64,000 bases of DNA from Pseudomonas sp. KUIN-1 (GCF_009176725.1 NZ_AP020337.1:124001-188000); one strand, 5' to 3'. Counted from the first letter of the stretch, positions 1 through 10,708 are shown. Numbers and translations: made by a program. Notes: generated by a model not told the origin, from the sequence alone.

Positions 1-427
1 CTTGCCAAGGCTCCAACAGACGCGTGCGAACACGGATGGAGCCATCGCTTCCTTCGCACAGAAATGTCTCTGCTAGCCGATGAAGCAAAGATGGTAATTG
101 AACGTGAGCTCCATCCAACGAAAGCTCCCGGACAGTCCTTAACAGTCGCTTTTCTAGTATGTCATCCGTCACCAGAGGATTCAGGCGGCTCATCTGCATG
201 AAGCGGCCCTGATTGAAACTTTTTAGCCAATCCTCGGCCTGTACCTTTGTTAGTCCGTCTTCGTAAAAACAAGCGACATCAGTATCGCGGCTATCACGGA
301 CAATATCCTCCGCTGAACGTAATAAATCGACGTTGAGAAATACAGACTTTGCATACGTAACCATTTCCAAAGCCTGGAAGAGTTCTGACTCAGTAGAGCG
401 ATAAACGCTAGAATTACTTAGCTGCAT
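1..427 (-). CDS. Partial gene, second member of an ATPase-linked defence-type pair (possible RdrB N-terminus)
   Basis: An open minus-strand frame runs from an ATG at 427 to the window edge, giving about 142 residues with no stop. It starts MQLSNSSVYRSTESELFQAL and carries on with mixed charged and hydrophobic sequence without a motif I can name. The ATG lies 14 bases inside the end of the large ATPase gene, so the two are almost certainly translationally coupled. Base composition is as AT-rich as the ATPase gene. If the ATPase is RdrA-like, the expected partner is RdrB, a large adenosine deaminase. Its catalytic His-x-His motif would lie beyond the part visible here, so the identity is inference from position only. 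A second in-frame ATG at 364 is a less likely start because it lacks the coupling. Confidence 0.6.
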   Translation of the reverse strand, partial: MQLSNSSVYRSTESELFQALEMVTYAKSVFLNVDLLRSAEDIVRDSRDTDVACFYEDGLTKVQAEDWLKSFNQGRFMQMSRLNPLVTDDILEKRLLRTVRELSLDGAHVQLPSLLHRLAETFLCEGSDGSIRVRTRLLEPWQ

Positions 428-3047
428 AACGCGGCACAACGTTCAGCAGTTCATAGAAGCTCACGATCTCAATATTGTAAGAATTACCGCGGGTAGGTCC
501 GATTAAGACTTCTATAGTTTCATTTTTAAGTCCGGTGAGATAGGGGTGTGGAATGTAACCATTCACCCCCATTCGTTTTAGTGCTTTGCCTGCGACATCA
601 AAAAGCTTATGCTTACAACCTAATCCTACGGGGTCTAAAAAAATCCATATAAGCGGACAGGATAGTAATACGGCAGCTAGCACTGGCATATCCTCATCAG
701 AGAATCTTCTTAAAAGATCTACAAAAGCTTGATCAGAAGTTTTTGAGGTTTCCTTCCTCCCCTGAACCGATGAGGAAGTCGCTAAAATACCATGTAGTAT
801 GCAAATTATCTGTCTATGTAAAATCTCGCCACTCCGCCACTTAGTCGTTACTTTCTCGTCCAAGCTAAGTAAGTCGTCATGAAGCCGCAAAGCGATTCGG
901 CCTAATAGGGCGGGGGACATTTTCAGTTCAAGACCTCGTGCATAAACATGCCAATCTCTCATGCTTGATTTGAAAATTTCGTAAGAGTTTTGATTTTTAG
1001 GATCGGGCTCATCACCATACTCGTCTAGATCGTCATCATCATCCGTATCGTTGTCAGATGTGATAGAGGCTTTTTCAATGTCTTCAAATGGTAGGATTAC
1101 GTCAAACTGACCAAATGCGTCCAGCTCTTCAATATAATCAGCGGTTAAGAGATCTGCTATAACACCCAGCAAGGAAAGCGCCGAGATGGACCGCATTACT
1201 TCGCCGCGCTCATTAAAACGCTTACTAACCGGAAGTCTGAGCACCTCTCCAAATCTTCCACAGCGGACTTCTATCAAGTCATCAATGAAGAGCCAACCAG
1301 TTCCATTACGTACCTGCAAATCTTGAGCATTAGACCCAAATGATTTTAGCCACCTTTTAGAGTGTTCAGATAGGGCCTTCGAATCTATTACATTTTTTAC
1401 ATGTGGCTTACCTTCGCTCACGCAATACCAGGTATGCAGCATAGATTTGGAGTCAACCCGATTGGCTAGCCCTACAGAACCGAACGACGACCCTCTCAAC
1501 TTGTTGGCCCTTTCATTGCTCCGATCAACAGCTCCCAATCGTGCCGCCAATTCTGATGCGGTTACGGTAGATTGACTCCAGAGAAAACGAAAAAGTGAAT
1601 TCCTTACTCCTGTGTCCAGTAACACGGGCCGCCGCATCATTGCCAGCGGCAAGGCTAGACCTAAGAGTGCTTTCAGAGCATTACCCACATGCCCTCTAAG
1701 CTTCTGGGCCAGCGACAATGCTAAGCAATGTACGACAATCGCTCGACTTACATCAGAGGAAACACCAAATCTTACGAGGTCAGGTGCATCCTTTTGCTTG
1801 CTCATCCATTCAAGGACTATTCGTAAAGAGCTATCTAAATCTCCCTTAGAAATTAGGTCGGCCGGAATTCCTTGAGCGTGTAAGCGAGTCGAAAATGCAG
1901 TGAATATCGCGCTGTATCTTCTTTCATTTTTAGCGTCAAGCGCCCGCATATAGCCGATAACAAGCCGCAGTGGCTCCATTGCGACAATGTTGAAGAAGGG
2001 GTGAATAGAGACGTTAGGTATCTCGTGCATGAGCTCGCTAATACTTTCGTTCGCCCATCTTCTTACTTCTACCTTAGTAGCTGATTTTAGAGTGCCACTT
2101 ACAAGAATGATCTCAATTTTTCCCTCGGAATATTGTTTGAGGCCACCCAAAGGCACCATTGAAATTCGATTCTGAGGTGGGGCAATCTTGAGAAGATATT
2201 GTTCTTCGAGCTCCAGTACAGCGTCACCTACTCTTTGATTACTTAAGCCCATTAGTATGGGATCGCGCTCTAGAAGCTGTTTGCCAAACGCCAGGTAGAT
2301 ATTTTTTCTCAGCAAGCGCCCATAAAGCTCAATATCACCTGAAAGTATAATAGCTAATCGTGGGTGAGTCAGATATTTTCTGACTGTTTCCAAAATGATA
2401 TATCCATGAGAAAAGTTTGTATCTACATCATCGAAAGTCAGCACGAACGCTTTCTTTTTTAGCATGTCCAGCGCATGCTCAATATATATGCCTAACTTCT
2501 TCTCAAAATCTCGTCCCTTCGAGGCTTTGCGCAAACCTTGGCTCATAACCCATTTTGCATCCTCCCATTCGGATCCGTAGACTGAACTGGCTCCAATTCC
2601 ATCCAGCAGTCCTAGCCCCTCGGCTAGTCCCTCTCGAGCATCATCCAATGCTCTAGTGTCACCTTGGACTTGGGCAAGAGCGGTCTCAATAGCAGAAAGA
2701 ATAACAACAACAATATTTTCTTTAGTTTCGATCAGGGTTGGATCGATAAGCCGCAGGACGCTTAGCTGCAGCTCTTCGTCTCGCTTAAGCTTTTCCAATG
2801 ACTTTAGTAGAAATGTAGTTTTCCCGCTCCCACGACTCCCTTCGATCAAAATTGCGTTATGAACTCTTGGGTAGGTTATGTCCGTATCTCTAATGTCTCG
2901 GTAGGAGAACGTGCCGAGGCTGTAGATTTGCTTTTCGATCCCATCTCTCAATTTCTGATATGCCTCGTGCTGCAGTTGCTCCGCAGAGTCCTCCAGCACA
3001 CCTGCTTCGTTGGCAGAAAGGTCTATCACTACACACTTATCGTTCAT
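414..3047 (-). CDS. Large P-loop ATPase of a probable antiphage defence system (RdrA-like)
   Basis: This is a protein of 877 residues. Numbered from the ATG at 3065, a Walker A motif GSRGSGKTT sits at residues 76-84, a Walker B-like FVLTFDDVD at 207-215 and a sensor-1-like strand LAIILSGD at 237-244. This is the layout of an AAA+/STAND-type nucleotide switch at the N-terminus followed by about 600 residues of helical sequence, with an Asp/Glu-rich linker near residue 660. I chose the ATG at 3047 because AAGGA lies 7 bases before it; the ATG at 3065 would add six residues. Length, N-terminal P-loop and a downstream overlapping partner resemble RdrA of the RADAR system, where the ATPase works with an adenosine deaminase to edit RNA or deplete ATP during phage infection. 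That match is from memory. Other large defence ATPases remain possible. The gene is clearly AT-richer than the rest of the window, a sign of transfer. Confidence 0.85.
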   Translation of the reverse strand: MNDKCVVIDLSANEAGVLEDSAEQLQHEAYQKLRDGIEKQIYSLGTFSYRDIRDTDITYPRVHNAILIEGSRGSGKTTFLLKSLEKLKRDEELQLSVLRLIDPTLIETKENIVVVILSAIETALAQVQGDTRALDDAREGLAEGLGLLDGIGASSVYGSEWEDAKWVMSQGLRKASKGRDFEKKLGIYIEHALDMLKKKAFVLTFDDVDTNFSHGYIILETVRKYLTHPRLAIILSGDIELYGRLLRKNIYLAFGKQLLERDPILMGLSNQRVGDAVLELEEQYLLKIAPPQNRISMVPLGGLKQYSEGKIEIILVSGTLKSATKVEVRRWANESISELMHEIPNVSIHPFFNIVAMEPLRLVIGYMRALDAKNERRYSAIFTAFSTRLHAQGIPADLISKGDLDSSLRIVLEWMSKQKDAPDLVRFGVSSDVSRAIVVHCLALSLAQKLRGHVGNALKALLGLALPLAMMRRPVLLDTGVRNSLFRFLWSQSTVTASELAARLGAVDRSNERANKLRGSSFGSVGLANRVDSKSMLHTWYCVSEGKPHVKNVIDSKALSEHSKRWLKSFGSNAQDLQVRNGTGWLFIDDLIEVRCGRFGEVLRLPVSKRFNERGEVMRSISALSLLGVIADLLTADYIEELDAFGQFDVILPFEDIEKASITSDNDTDDDDDLDEYGDEPDPKNQNSYEIFKSSMRDWHVYARGLELKMSPALLGRIALRLHDDLLSLDEKVTTKWRSGEILHRQIICILHGILATSSSVQGRKETSKTSDQAFVDLLRRFSDEDMPVLAAVLLSCPLIWIFLDPVGLGCKHKLFDVAGKALKRMGVNGYIPHPYLTGLKNETIEVLIGPTRGNSYNIEIVSFYELLNVVPRYAAK

Positions 3048-3589
3048 GGATCTGTCCTTGACCAAACAATCGGGTATTCAAAAAATGGCGTTTACAAAAA
3101 TTACCCATCGCTTCAGTATCGGACGATGGTTAGGTGCTGACGCCGAATCGAACCGTGCGTTTACGTCAACATCTAGGTGCGCTTGATGTAGATATGGCCT
3201 GACTTATCAGGTGGGAGGAACGTCGTATCAGGTGAAAATTTGACAGTGAGAAACACAACGCCAGCGATAGCCTATCGCTATATTATGGCTTGCGTTCATT
3301 GTCAATAGACTCTTGATCTTTCAGATCCCATGAGCAGCCAATTTCCATTTTCTGGATGAAATCACCTAGCACACGCAATTGTGACGCCAGCCCTCTTCTG
3401 CGCTCGACCAACATGCCGCGTTTCTTATCGGATACTTTCAAAGCGTAGCTATTGATGTTCGATTGGTCCTTATGGCATTGAAAATCCGTCCTTGGGTAAA
3501 GACTAGGCGTCATTCCGAGCTTGCATGCATCGTTACCCACCGCCAAAAGGTTTAGCATTCAGCCCACCTTCGGATGTGAAGTTTTCTGC
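3048..3589. other. AT-rich gap at the border of the defence segment
   Basis: No confident gene lies in this 540-base gap. The base composition changes from AT-rich to the GC-rich level typical of the rest of the window around its right end, so it is the likely border of an acquired segment. A tRNA-like T-arm string at about 3150-3170 was considered but does not fold into a tRNA. One 91-codon minus-strand frame is listed separately. Confidence 0.5.
3283..3558 (-). CDS. Possible small hypothetical protein
   Basis: A 91-residue minus-strand frame begins MLNLLAVGND. Its C-terminal half is rich in Lys, Arg and Glu (KVSDKKRGMLVERRRGLASQ), could form a helix, and ends IDNERKP. The ribosome-binding site is weak. 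It lies in the junction between the defence segment and the GC-rich chromosome and may be a remnant of a larger gene. I do not recognise a family, and it may not be expressed. Confidence 0.25.
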   Translation of the reverse strand: MLNLLAVGNDACKLGMTPSLYPRTDFQCHKDQSNINSYALKVSDKKRGMLVERRRGLASQLRVLGDFIQKMEIGCSWDLKDQESIDNERKP

Positions 3590-4354
3590 ATGACGGCCTT
3601 CTACCTCAAGTTACTCATCACCCCCGCGCTCATGCTGGCCATTTCATTGGCGGCAAAGCGCTGGGGTACCGGCGTGGCAGGGCTGCTTTCCGGCCTGCCG
3701 ATGACCTCGGCGTTGGTCATGCTGTTTCTCAGCCTCGAGCAAGGCACCCAATTCGCCTCGATGGCGGTGCCTGGGGCATTGGCCGGGCTGGCGGCGATTC
3801 AGGCGACTTACCTGTTTTATTTCCTGATCACTCGACGCGTTTCAGCGCTGACGGGATGCGTCCTGGCTCTGGCGGTGTATGGCGCGACGGCCTTTCTGAT
3901 GAACCTGTCGGGCTTACTGGCGCTGTCGATCATTTTTACGCTGCTGATGGTTGCATTGATCATCGTTGCCACCTCGAAACAGACACCGCCGGACGTAGCG
4001 TCATACGTGGCACTGCCGCGCTGGGTCATTCCGATGCGCATGCTGACGGCCACGCTTCTGCTGCTGGCGATTACCGCAAGCGCCACCTGGCTCGGGCCGG
4101 TGGTCAGTGGACTGCTGGCGCCCATCCCGGTGATCGCCTGGCCGCTTGCAGTGTTCGTCCATGTTCAAGGCGGGCGTTATGAACTGGCAGCGATAATCCG
4201 CGGCAATGCCATTGGCGCCGTCGGTGTGGTGAGTTTCTACCTGACCCTCCGGTACTCCATATTGCAATGGGGCGCGCTTCTGTCTATCGCGGCTGCCGTT
4301 TTACTGGCTGTCGTGGTGACGGCTGGGTTGGCGCGGTTGTTGGCGAAGCGGTAG
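3590..4354 (+). CDS. Integral membrane protein with internal duplication (GlpM-like halves)
   Basis: This is a 254-residue, very hydrophobic protein with about eight predicted membrane spans and no catalytic motif. Two halves resemble one another: the segment around GVAGLLSGLPMTSALVM in the N-terminal half lines up with VVSGLLAPIPVIAWPLAVF in the C-terminal half. Each is followed by a GxLxGxAxIQATY or GNAIGAVGVVSFY helix. The repeated unit looks like the small membrane protein GlpM, so this may be a fused double copy; that is inference. I chose the ATG at 3590 (MTAFYLKLL) over the upstream in-frame ATG at 3521 because the preceding 23 residues are not membrane-like. It is convergent with the LysE gene. 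Substrate is unknown. Confidence 0.7.
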   Translation: MTAFYLKLLITPALMLAISLAAKRWGTGVAGLLSGLPMTSALVMLFLSLEQGTQFASMAVPGALAGLAAIQATYLFYFLITRRVSALTGCVLALAVYGATAFLMNLSGLLALSIIFTLLMVALIIVATSKQTPPDVASYVALPRWVIPMRMLTATLLLLAITASATWLGPVVSGLLAPIPVIAWPLAVFVHVQGGRYELAAIIRGNAIGAVGVVSFYLTLRYSILQWGALLSIAAAVLLAVVVTAGLARLLAKR

Positions 4355-4390
4355 GGCTATAGTTGCTCCACTGAATTCGTGCATGCATCA

Positions 4391-4415
4391 GTGTGGTGTT
4401 TCAGAAGCACCACAC
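4391..4415. terminator. Hairpin between convergent genes
   Basis: GTGTGGTG at 4391-4398 pairs perfectly with CACCACAC at 4408-4415 around a 9-base loop. It lies between the convergent membrane-protein gene and the LysE-type gene. There is no clear T tract, so its role as a terminator is only probable. The rest of the 4355-4568 gap shows nothing else. Confidence 0.4.
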
Positions 4416-4568
4416 CAGGCTCCTTACGATAAGTGGCTGCCTGCGTTAAAAACAGACTCGCGTGCGAGCCTGATCGGAATGCTCCTTTACAGCGCGTAGA
4501 GTCGAACGTGACTCCGACCCTGTTACTGACGCCACGCTTACGGGGTGTTATAGGAAGCACATTACCGG

Positions 4569-5201
4569 TCAGCTAACGGGTCGCTCCTGAGTGAGCAAGG
4601 CCAGGCCCAGCACGATAAACGTGGTCCCGCTTATTCGATTAATGATTCGCTGGGACTTCGTGGACATGAGGCCTCCTGCAATTGCTCCGAGCCGATGTAC
4701 TCCAAGCATCAAAGCGATGTCCCATGTGACCTGTAGAGCAACGAAGGTGGCCCCAAGAATCAGCAATTGGGCTTCCATGTGACCGAGCTCCGGATCAGCG
4801 AACTGAGGAACGAGCGAAACGTAAAACAGGATAGCCTTTGGATTCGCGGTTTCGACTATGAACCCTTGTAAAAGCGGTGTTGCTGACGTTTCTATTTTGC
4901 ACGCGTGTTTGGGCTCGGGGCGGGTAAGGAATGTGCGAATCCCCAGCGCGACAAGGTATGTACACCCGATAAACTTCAGAGCAACGAATGCGGCCGGATA
5001 GGCTGCAAAGAGCTGGGCTACTCCGAACGCGAGCGCCATGGTGATGGTAAGCCCACCGAGCGCCATGCCAAGTGCGTTGCGCAAGATCACTTGTCGGGAG
5101 CTGCGCATTCCGACGGCGATTGCATAAGCAAAACTTGGCCCTGGAACGACAAGAACGATGAGGCTCGTGAGGATAAACGAAAGATACAGATGTACATTCA
5201 T
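4569..5201 (-). CDS. LysE/RhtB-family amino acid exporter (MrsC-like)
   Basis: This 210-residue inner-membrane protein has six hydrophobic segments and the family-typical N-terminus, with LIVLVVPGPSFAYAIAVGM followed by a Gly-rich GMALGGL helix. LysE/RhtB proteins export amino acids by proton antiport. It is the last gene of a three-gene minus-strand set after an aminotransferase and a SAM methyltransferase. The same gene set and order are known for the 3-methylarginine toxin cluster mrsA-mrsB-mrsC of P. syringae pv. syringae 22d/93, where the third gene encodes the exporter. Here the likely job is export of, and self-protection against, a modified amino acid. The family call is firm; the substrate is inferred. 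Confidence 0.88.
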   Translation of the reverse strand: MNVHLYLSFILTSLIVLVVPGPSFAYAIAVGMRSSRQVILRNALGMALGGLTITMALAFGVAQLFAAYPAAFVALKFIGCTYLVALGIRTFLTRPEPKHACKIETSATPLLQGFIVETANPKAILFYVSLVPQFADPELGHMEAQLLILGATFVALQVTWDIALMLGVHRLGAIAGGLMSTKSQRIINRISGTTFIVLGLALLTQERPVS

Positions 5202-5230
5202 TGAGTAAGTTTTCGATGCGTCGACGGTTC

Positions 5231-5249
5231 GGCCCGCAGGATGCGGGCC
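5231..5249. promoter_or_regulatory. GC-rich hairpin inside the mrs-like operon
   Basis: GGCCCGCA at 5231-5238 pairs with TGCGGGCC at 5242-5249 around a 3-base loop, in the 64-base spacer between the aminotransferase and the exporter. Read as minus-strand RNA it has no U tract after it, so it may reduce read-through or protect the upstream message end, not end transcription fully. Confidence 0.4.
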
Positions 5250-5265
5250 GTATTTGCTTTTTTAC

Positions 5266-7505
<2,240 letters not shown>

Positions 7506-7589
7506 TTAATCCGTTAATGTTTGTATCTTTGCACAAAATAAAAAAGAGTGTGAATAATTTTCTCAAAAAAATTCTGCTCTCCATCCTTG

Positions 7590-7942
7590 ACGTTGCTGGC
7601 TTTTGTACGATAAGTATTGCTGCATGCAGCGTAGACTGCAGGCCAGCGTGGCCATGGCGGCAAAGCTTCCAGCCAGGTTTTCGTAGTGAATGCCGATGCC
7701 TTCAGGTATCTGTTCAATGATGTTTCGTTGTCGATACTTTGGCCGATCAAATAGTCGAAGCACGCCAGGTTTGGGGTTGTGCGCAATGGCGCGTAACGGT
7801 ATCACAGGCGTCATTCGGTGACGGTCGAAGTAGTGACGTAAAGGCTCAGTATCATAACCCTTGTCAATCCGTAATCAGCGATCATGTTCATGTCGTCGTC
7901 CCTGTTTTCCGGGCCAAGTGGCAGCGCCTATATACCCAGGAC
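7590..7942 (-). pseudogene. IS5-family transposase relic
   Basis: The minus strand encodes IS5-type transposase signatures in broken frames. DKGYDTEPLRHYFDRHRM is the conserved second-Asp region, followed by KYRQRNIIEQIPEGIGIHYE around the catalytic Glu and ending LACSLRCMQQYL. Upstream, LGPENRDDDMNMIAD continues in another frame, so a frameshift separates the parts. The N-terminal half and both ends of the element are missing. It lies next to the start of the mrs-like operon. The surrounding bases from 7488 to 8157 hold no other gene that I can support. Confidence 0.72.
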
Positions 7943-8157
7943 TGCTTATTTCTCTCTCATTTGATTTTTTTATACTGTGAAAGATTGAGCATATATCTCG
8001 GGATACAGTTATGAATTTTCTAGAGTGGCTTATGGCCGACGCAGCAGCATAAAACCCTTTTCGTTGAACGCCCTATTGGTAAGCAACGGTCCACCTGAAC
8101 ATAATGTCTTGCCGCGAAGTCAAAAAATCACTTCAGCCATGCTTCTCAAGGTGCCTT

Positions 8158-8928
8158 ATGAGTTTGATACCGGAACTGAACAGCGACGCTAACGTGCTGA
8201 TATGCGGAGCCAGCCGAGGTATCGGCCTGGCACTGTGCGCGGCGTTGCTTGCTCGCGATGATGTGGCTCAGGTATGGGCGGTGGCGCGAAAAGCCAGCAC
8301 CTCCACAGAACTGGAAAAGCTTGCAGAGCAATATGGCCAACGCATCAAACGCGTCGACTGCGACGCGCGCAATGAACAATCCCTCGAAGCACTCGTGAGC
8401 GAGACGCTTGATGGATGCGATCATCTGCACCTGGTCATCAGTACGCTAGGCATCCTTCATCAGGACGGCGCAAAAGCAGAAAAGGGCCTGGCACAACTGA
8501 CACTTGCGAGCCTGCAAGCGAGTTTCGCGACCAACACCTTTGCACCGATCCTGCTGCTCAAACACCTACTCCCGCTATTGCGCAAACAACCCTCTACTTT
8601 CGCTGCGCTCTCCGCGAGGGTTGGCTCTATTGGCGATAACCGCTTGGGTGGCTGGTACAGCTACAGAGCCAGCAAAGCAGCGCTCAACCAGTTGCTGCAC
8701 ACGGCCAGTATCGAATTGAAACGCCTCAACCCGGCCTCTACTGTCCTGGCAATACACCCTGGCACGACCGATACGGAGCTGTCTCAGCCATTTCAGGCGA
8801 ACGTACCCGAAGGCCAACTGTTCGAACCGGCTTTCTCGGCGGAGCGCATCATTGAGGTGGTAGGCGCGCATGGCCCGACCGACAGCGGGACCTTTTGGGC
8901 CTGGGACGACAAGCCTATTGTCTGGTGA
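8158..8928 (+). CDS. Short-chain dehydrogenase/reductase (C-factor/CsgA-like)
   Basis: This is a 256-residue SDR. The cofactor loop GASRGIGLAL lies at about residues 15-24. A Ser-containing strand (FAALSARVGSIG) and the YSYRASKAAL motif give the catalytic Ser, Tyr and Lys, and HPGTTDTEL follows in the substrate loop. Proteins of this shape are NAD(P)-dependent oxidoreductases related to C-factor. I chose the ATG at 8158, since the 18 residues encoded upstream in frame from 8104 precede the normal SDR start. It stands alone between the IS relic and a TetR gene on the opposite strand. Substrate unknown. Confidence 0.85.
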   Translation: MSLIPELNSDANVLICGASRGIGLALCAALLARDDVAQVWAVARKASTSTELEKLAEQYGQRIKRVDCDARNEQSLEALVSETLDGCDHLHLVISTLGILHQDGAKAEKGLAQLTLASLQASFATNTFAPILLLKHLLPLLRKQPSTFAALSARVGSIGDNRLGGWYSYRASKAALNQLLHTASIELKRLNPASTVLAIHPGTTDTELSQPFQANVPEGQLFEPAFSAERIIEVVGAHGPTDSGTFWAWDDKPIVW

Positions 8929-9008
8929 CTTGTTTCACTGGTGAGGATGAAATTGCTGTAAGCCTGGGTCGGTCTGTCTGGCGGGCTGTTCCGGCCAGAA
9001 GTAGCCTG

Positions 9009-9638
9009 TCACTTTTCAAGTCCTCCTCGCCCTGCTTTCTGAACAACTGCCACAATCACAGCCATCAGCTCCTTTTTGGCGTCATCCGAAGAAATTTCTT
9101 CACGCGCTGCGGCGGCCGAAAGTGATTCAGCGCACCCTACAATTGCGTGCAGACTCGACAAACCCAGTTCCCCTGCTTTCAGGAATGGCGAGAACCACGT
9201 TCGGCACTTGATAAGGAACTTAGCCTCATATTCGCGTTTGATTTTCTCAAGCTCTGGTGTGCTGGATAGCACAGCAATAACACCCGCTATTTCATGGCCT
9301 TGAAGCAATACGCAGTCAACATAGGATGATGCTACGACGTTCGCTACGCCGTCGAGCGTGGCTTCACTGGCGGCTATCGCAATGTCCATGCGGGCTGTCT
9401 GGCGCTGATCAAAATCTTCGTACAAGGCCGCAAACAGTGCGGCTCTGGTAGCAAAATGGTCGTACACAACTGGCTTCGTAACCCCGGCTTGCTCGGCAAG
9501 TCGACCCAAGGTGAGCGCATCGGACCCCCTTTCCCTTACCAATCTCCACGCGACATCGAGCAACTGACGGAGGCGATCCTCTCTGATCATCCGCTGCCTT
9601 CTGGTGGGGTCTGCCTGATTTCGGTTAGACGTTGACAT
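9009..9638 (-). CDS. TetR-family transcriptional repressor
   Basis: This 209-residue protein has an N-terminal TetR helix-turn-helix at about residues 20-66 (LTLGRLAEQAGVTKPVVYDHF), followed by ALFAALYEDF and a divergent ligand-binding domain. It is transcribed away from the quinone-oxidoreductase gene. The 89-base spacer holds two matching operator-like sites right in front of its own start. It therefore probably represses both itself and the neighbour until a quinone or electrophile is bound. The ligand is inferred from the neighbour only. Confidence 0.9.
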   Translation of the reverse strand: MSTSNRNQADPTRRQRMIREDRLRQLLDVAWRLVRERGSDALTLGRLAEQAGVTKPVVYDHFATRAALFAALYEDFDQRQTARMDIAIAASEATLDGVANVVASSYVDCVLLQGHEIAGVIAVLSSTPELEKIKREYEAKFLIKCRTWFSPFLKAGELGLSSLHAIVGCAESLSAAAAREEISSDDAKKELMAVIVAVVQKAGRGGLEK

Positions 9639-9645
9639 CTCTATA

Positions 9646-9683
9646 TACCATTAGTAGATTGCGAGCATTACTTACCAAAAGTA
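9646..9683. promoter_or_regulatory. Double operator for the TetR repressor
   Basis: TACCATTAGTA (9646-9656) and TACCAAAAGTA (9673-9683) are two copies of TACC-AWWA-GTA, each an imperfect palindrome with TAC and GTA ends, spaced 27 bases apart. The pair is also enclosed in an 8-base inverted repeat, CTATATAC at 9641-9648 and GTATATAG at 9681-9688. Its position in the divergent spacer makes it the likely binding site of the adjacent TetR protein. Confidence 0.7.
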
Positions 9684-9727
9684 TATAGTCGGCAACCGCC
9701 CGCCTCAAGGCAACGGAAGGAATCGTA

Positions 9728-10351
9728 ATGCACGTCCTCATCGTCATCGCTCATCCAGAGTCACAGTCGCTCACCCATTCCATCGCTGCGAGGGTGGCCA
9801 AAGGTATCGTACTAGGTGATTCTGCCTCAGTCGTAGAGGTCGCCAACCTCGCGCAAGAAGCATTCAATCCTTGCTTCACTGAGGCTGACCTGCAGGTACA
9901 TCGCCACAAAGCCTCTCCCCCACTTGATGTTCAGCGAGAGCAAGCGCGTATAGAACGTGCCGCTACCCTCATCCTGGTTTACCCAATTTACTGGTGGTCC
10001 ATGCCTGCACTTCTCAAGGGTTGGATTGACCGAGTGTTCTCCAATGGTTGGGCCTTTGATTTCGATCCAGAGGGCTCTCTTACAAAGAAGCTCGGAAAGT
10101 TGTCAGTACATTTGATAGGCATAGGCGGTGCTGATCCGTTGACCTACGAACGCCACGGCTACGGCACTGCTATGAAAACGCAGATGGACCAAGGCATCTT
10201 TGGTTATTGTGGGGCTGAAGTGCATATTTCGAAGCTATTGCTGAATAGCGAAAACTCAGGTGCCGTTCATGCTCTGGAAATGGCCGAACAGTTGGGACGC
10301 ATTATCAGCAGCGAAGCCTCACCTTCAACGGCAGATACTGAAAGTCTCTAA
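9728..10351 (+). CDS. NAD(P)H dehydrogenase (quinone), flavodoxin-like fold
   Basis: This 207-residue protein starts MHVLIVIAHPESQSLTHSI, with the phosphate-binding loop of the Flavodoxin_2 family (NQO1, KefF, MdaB). LILVYPIYWWSMPALLKGWIDRVF (spanning about residues 78-101) is the family signature that shapes the FMN and quinone pocket. VHLIGIGGADPLTY follows. These cytosolic FMN enzymes reduce quinones by two electrons. It is divergent from the TetR gene, and probably controlled by it through the double operator. Confidence 0.88.
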   Translation: MHVLIVIAHPESQSLTHSIAARVAKGIVLGDSASVVEVANLAQEAFNPCFTEADLQVHRHKASPPLDVQREQARIERAATLILVYPIYWWSMPALLKGWIDRVFSNGWAFDFDPEGSLTKKLGKLSVHLIGIGGADPLTYERHGYGTAMKTQMDQGIFGYCGAEVHISKLLLNSENSGAVHALEMAEQLGRIISSEASPSTADTESL

Positions 10352-10708
10352 TATCGAGAACATGCCGGTCCCAACCTCAAATAGCGCTACTTTGATGTCC
10401 GCTTCGGACCGAGAGCAATCCTTCGCCAGTGTTAGCTTTCGCCCCATTACAACCGCTCGCCGATGATTACCATTTGACCCCACACCCAGGTGGTCAGGCA
10501 CATGGCTTCGAGTCTCGACGAGGCCTGACGGGGTCGGTACGCACTGGCGATACGCCAAGATCAAGACGTACGCCGAGTGTAAAAATTAAAGTCTGGGCTA
10601 CCCGCAACCCGGCTACCCAATCAGATGCGTTTGAAGGCGATGGCACTGCATAGGACATAGACTCTCTCTAAAAGCTGTTGCACACGCCTTACGACGGAGG
10701 CTTCATTT
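10352..10708. other. Gap without a supported gene
   Basis: Several short frames exist on both strands but none has a convincing start or family signature. A clear ribosome-binding site for the next gene (GGAGG, about 10 bases before the ATG at 10709) is at the right end. Confidence 0.5.

Noticed and set aside
3140..3185. tRNA-like T-arm string on the minus strand (GGTTCGATTC)
   Set aside because: The flanking bases do not form the T stem or an acceptor stem, and no anticodon arm can be drawn, so it is not a tRNA or an obvious attachment site.
10429..10653. Short frame after the quinone reductase gene
   Set aside because: It has no ribosome-binding site, no family signature and poor sequence complexity; it probably represents intergenic DNA.
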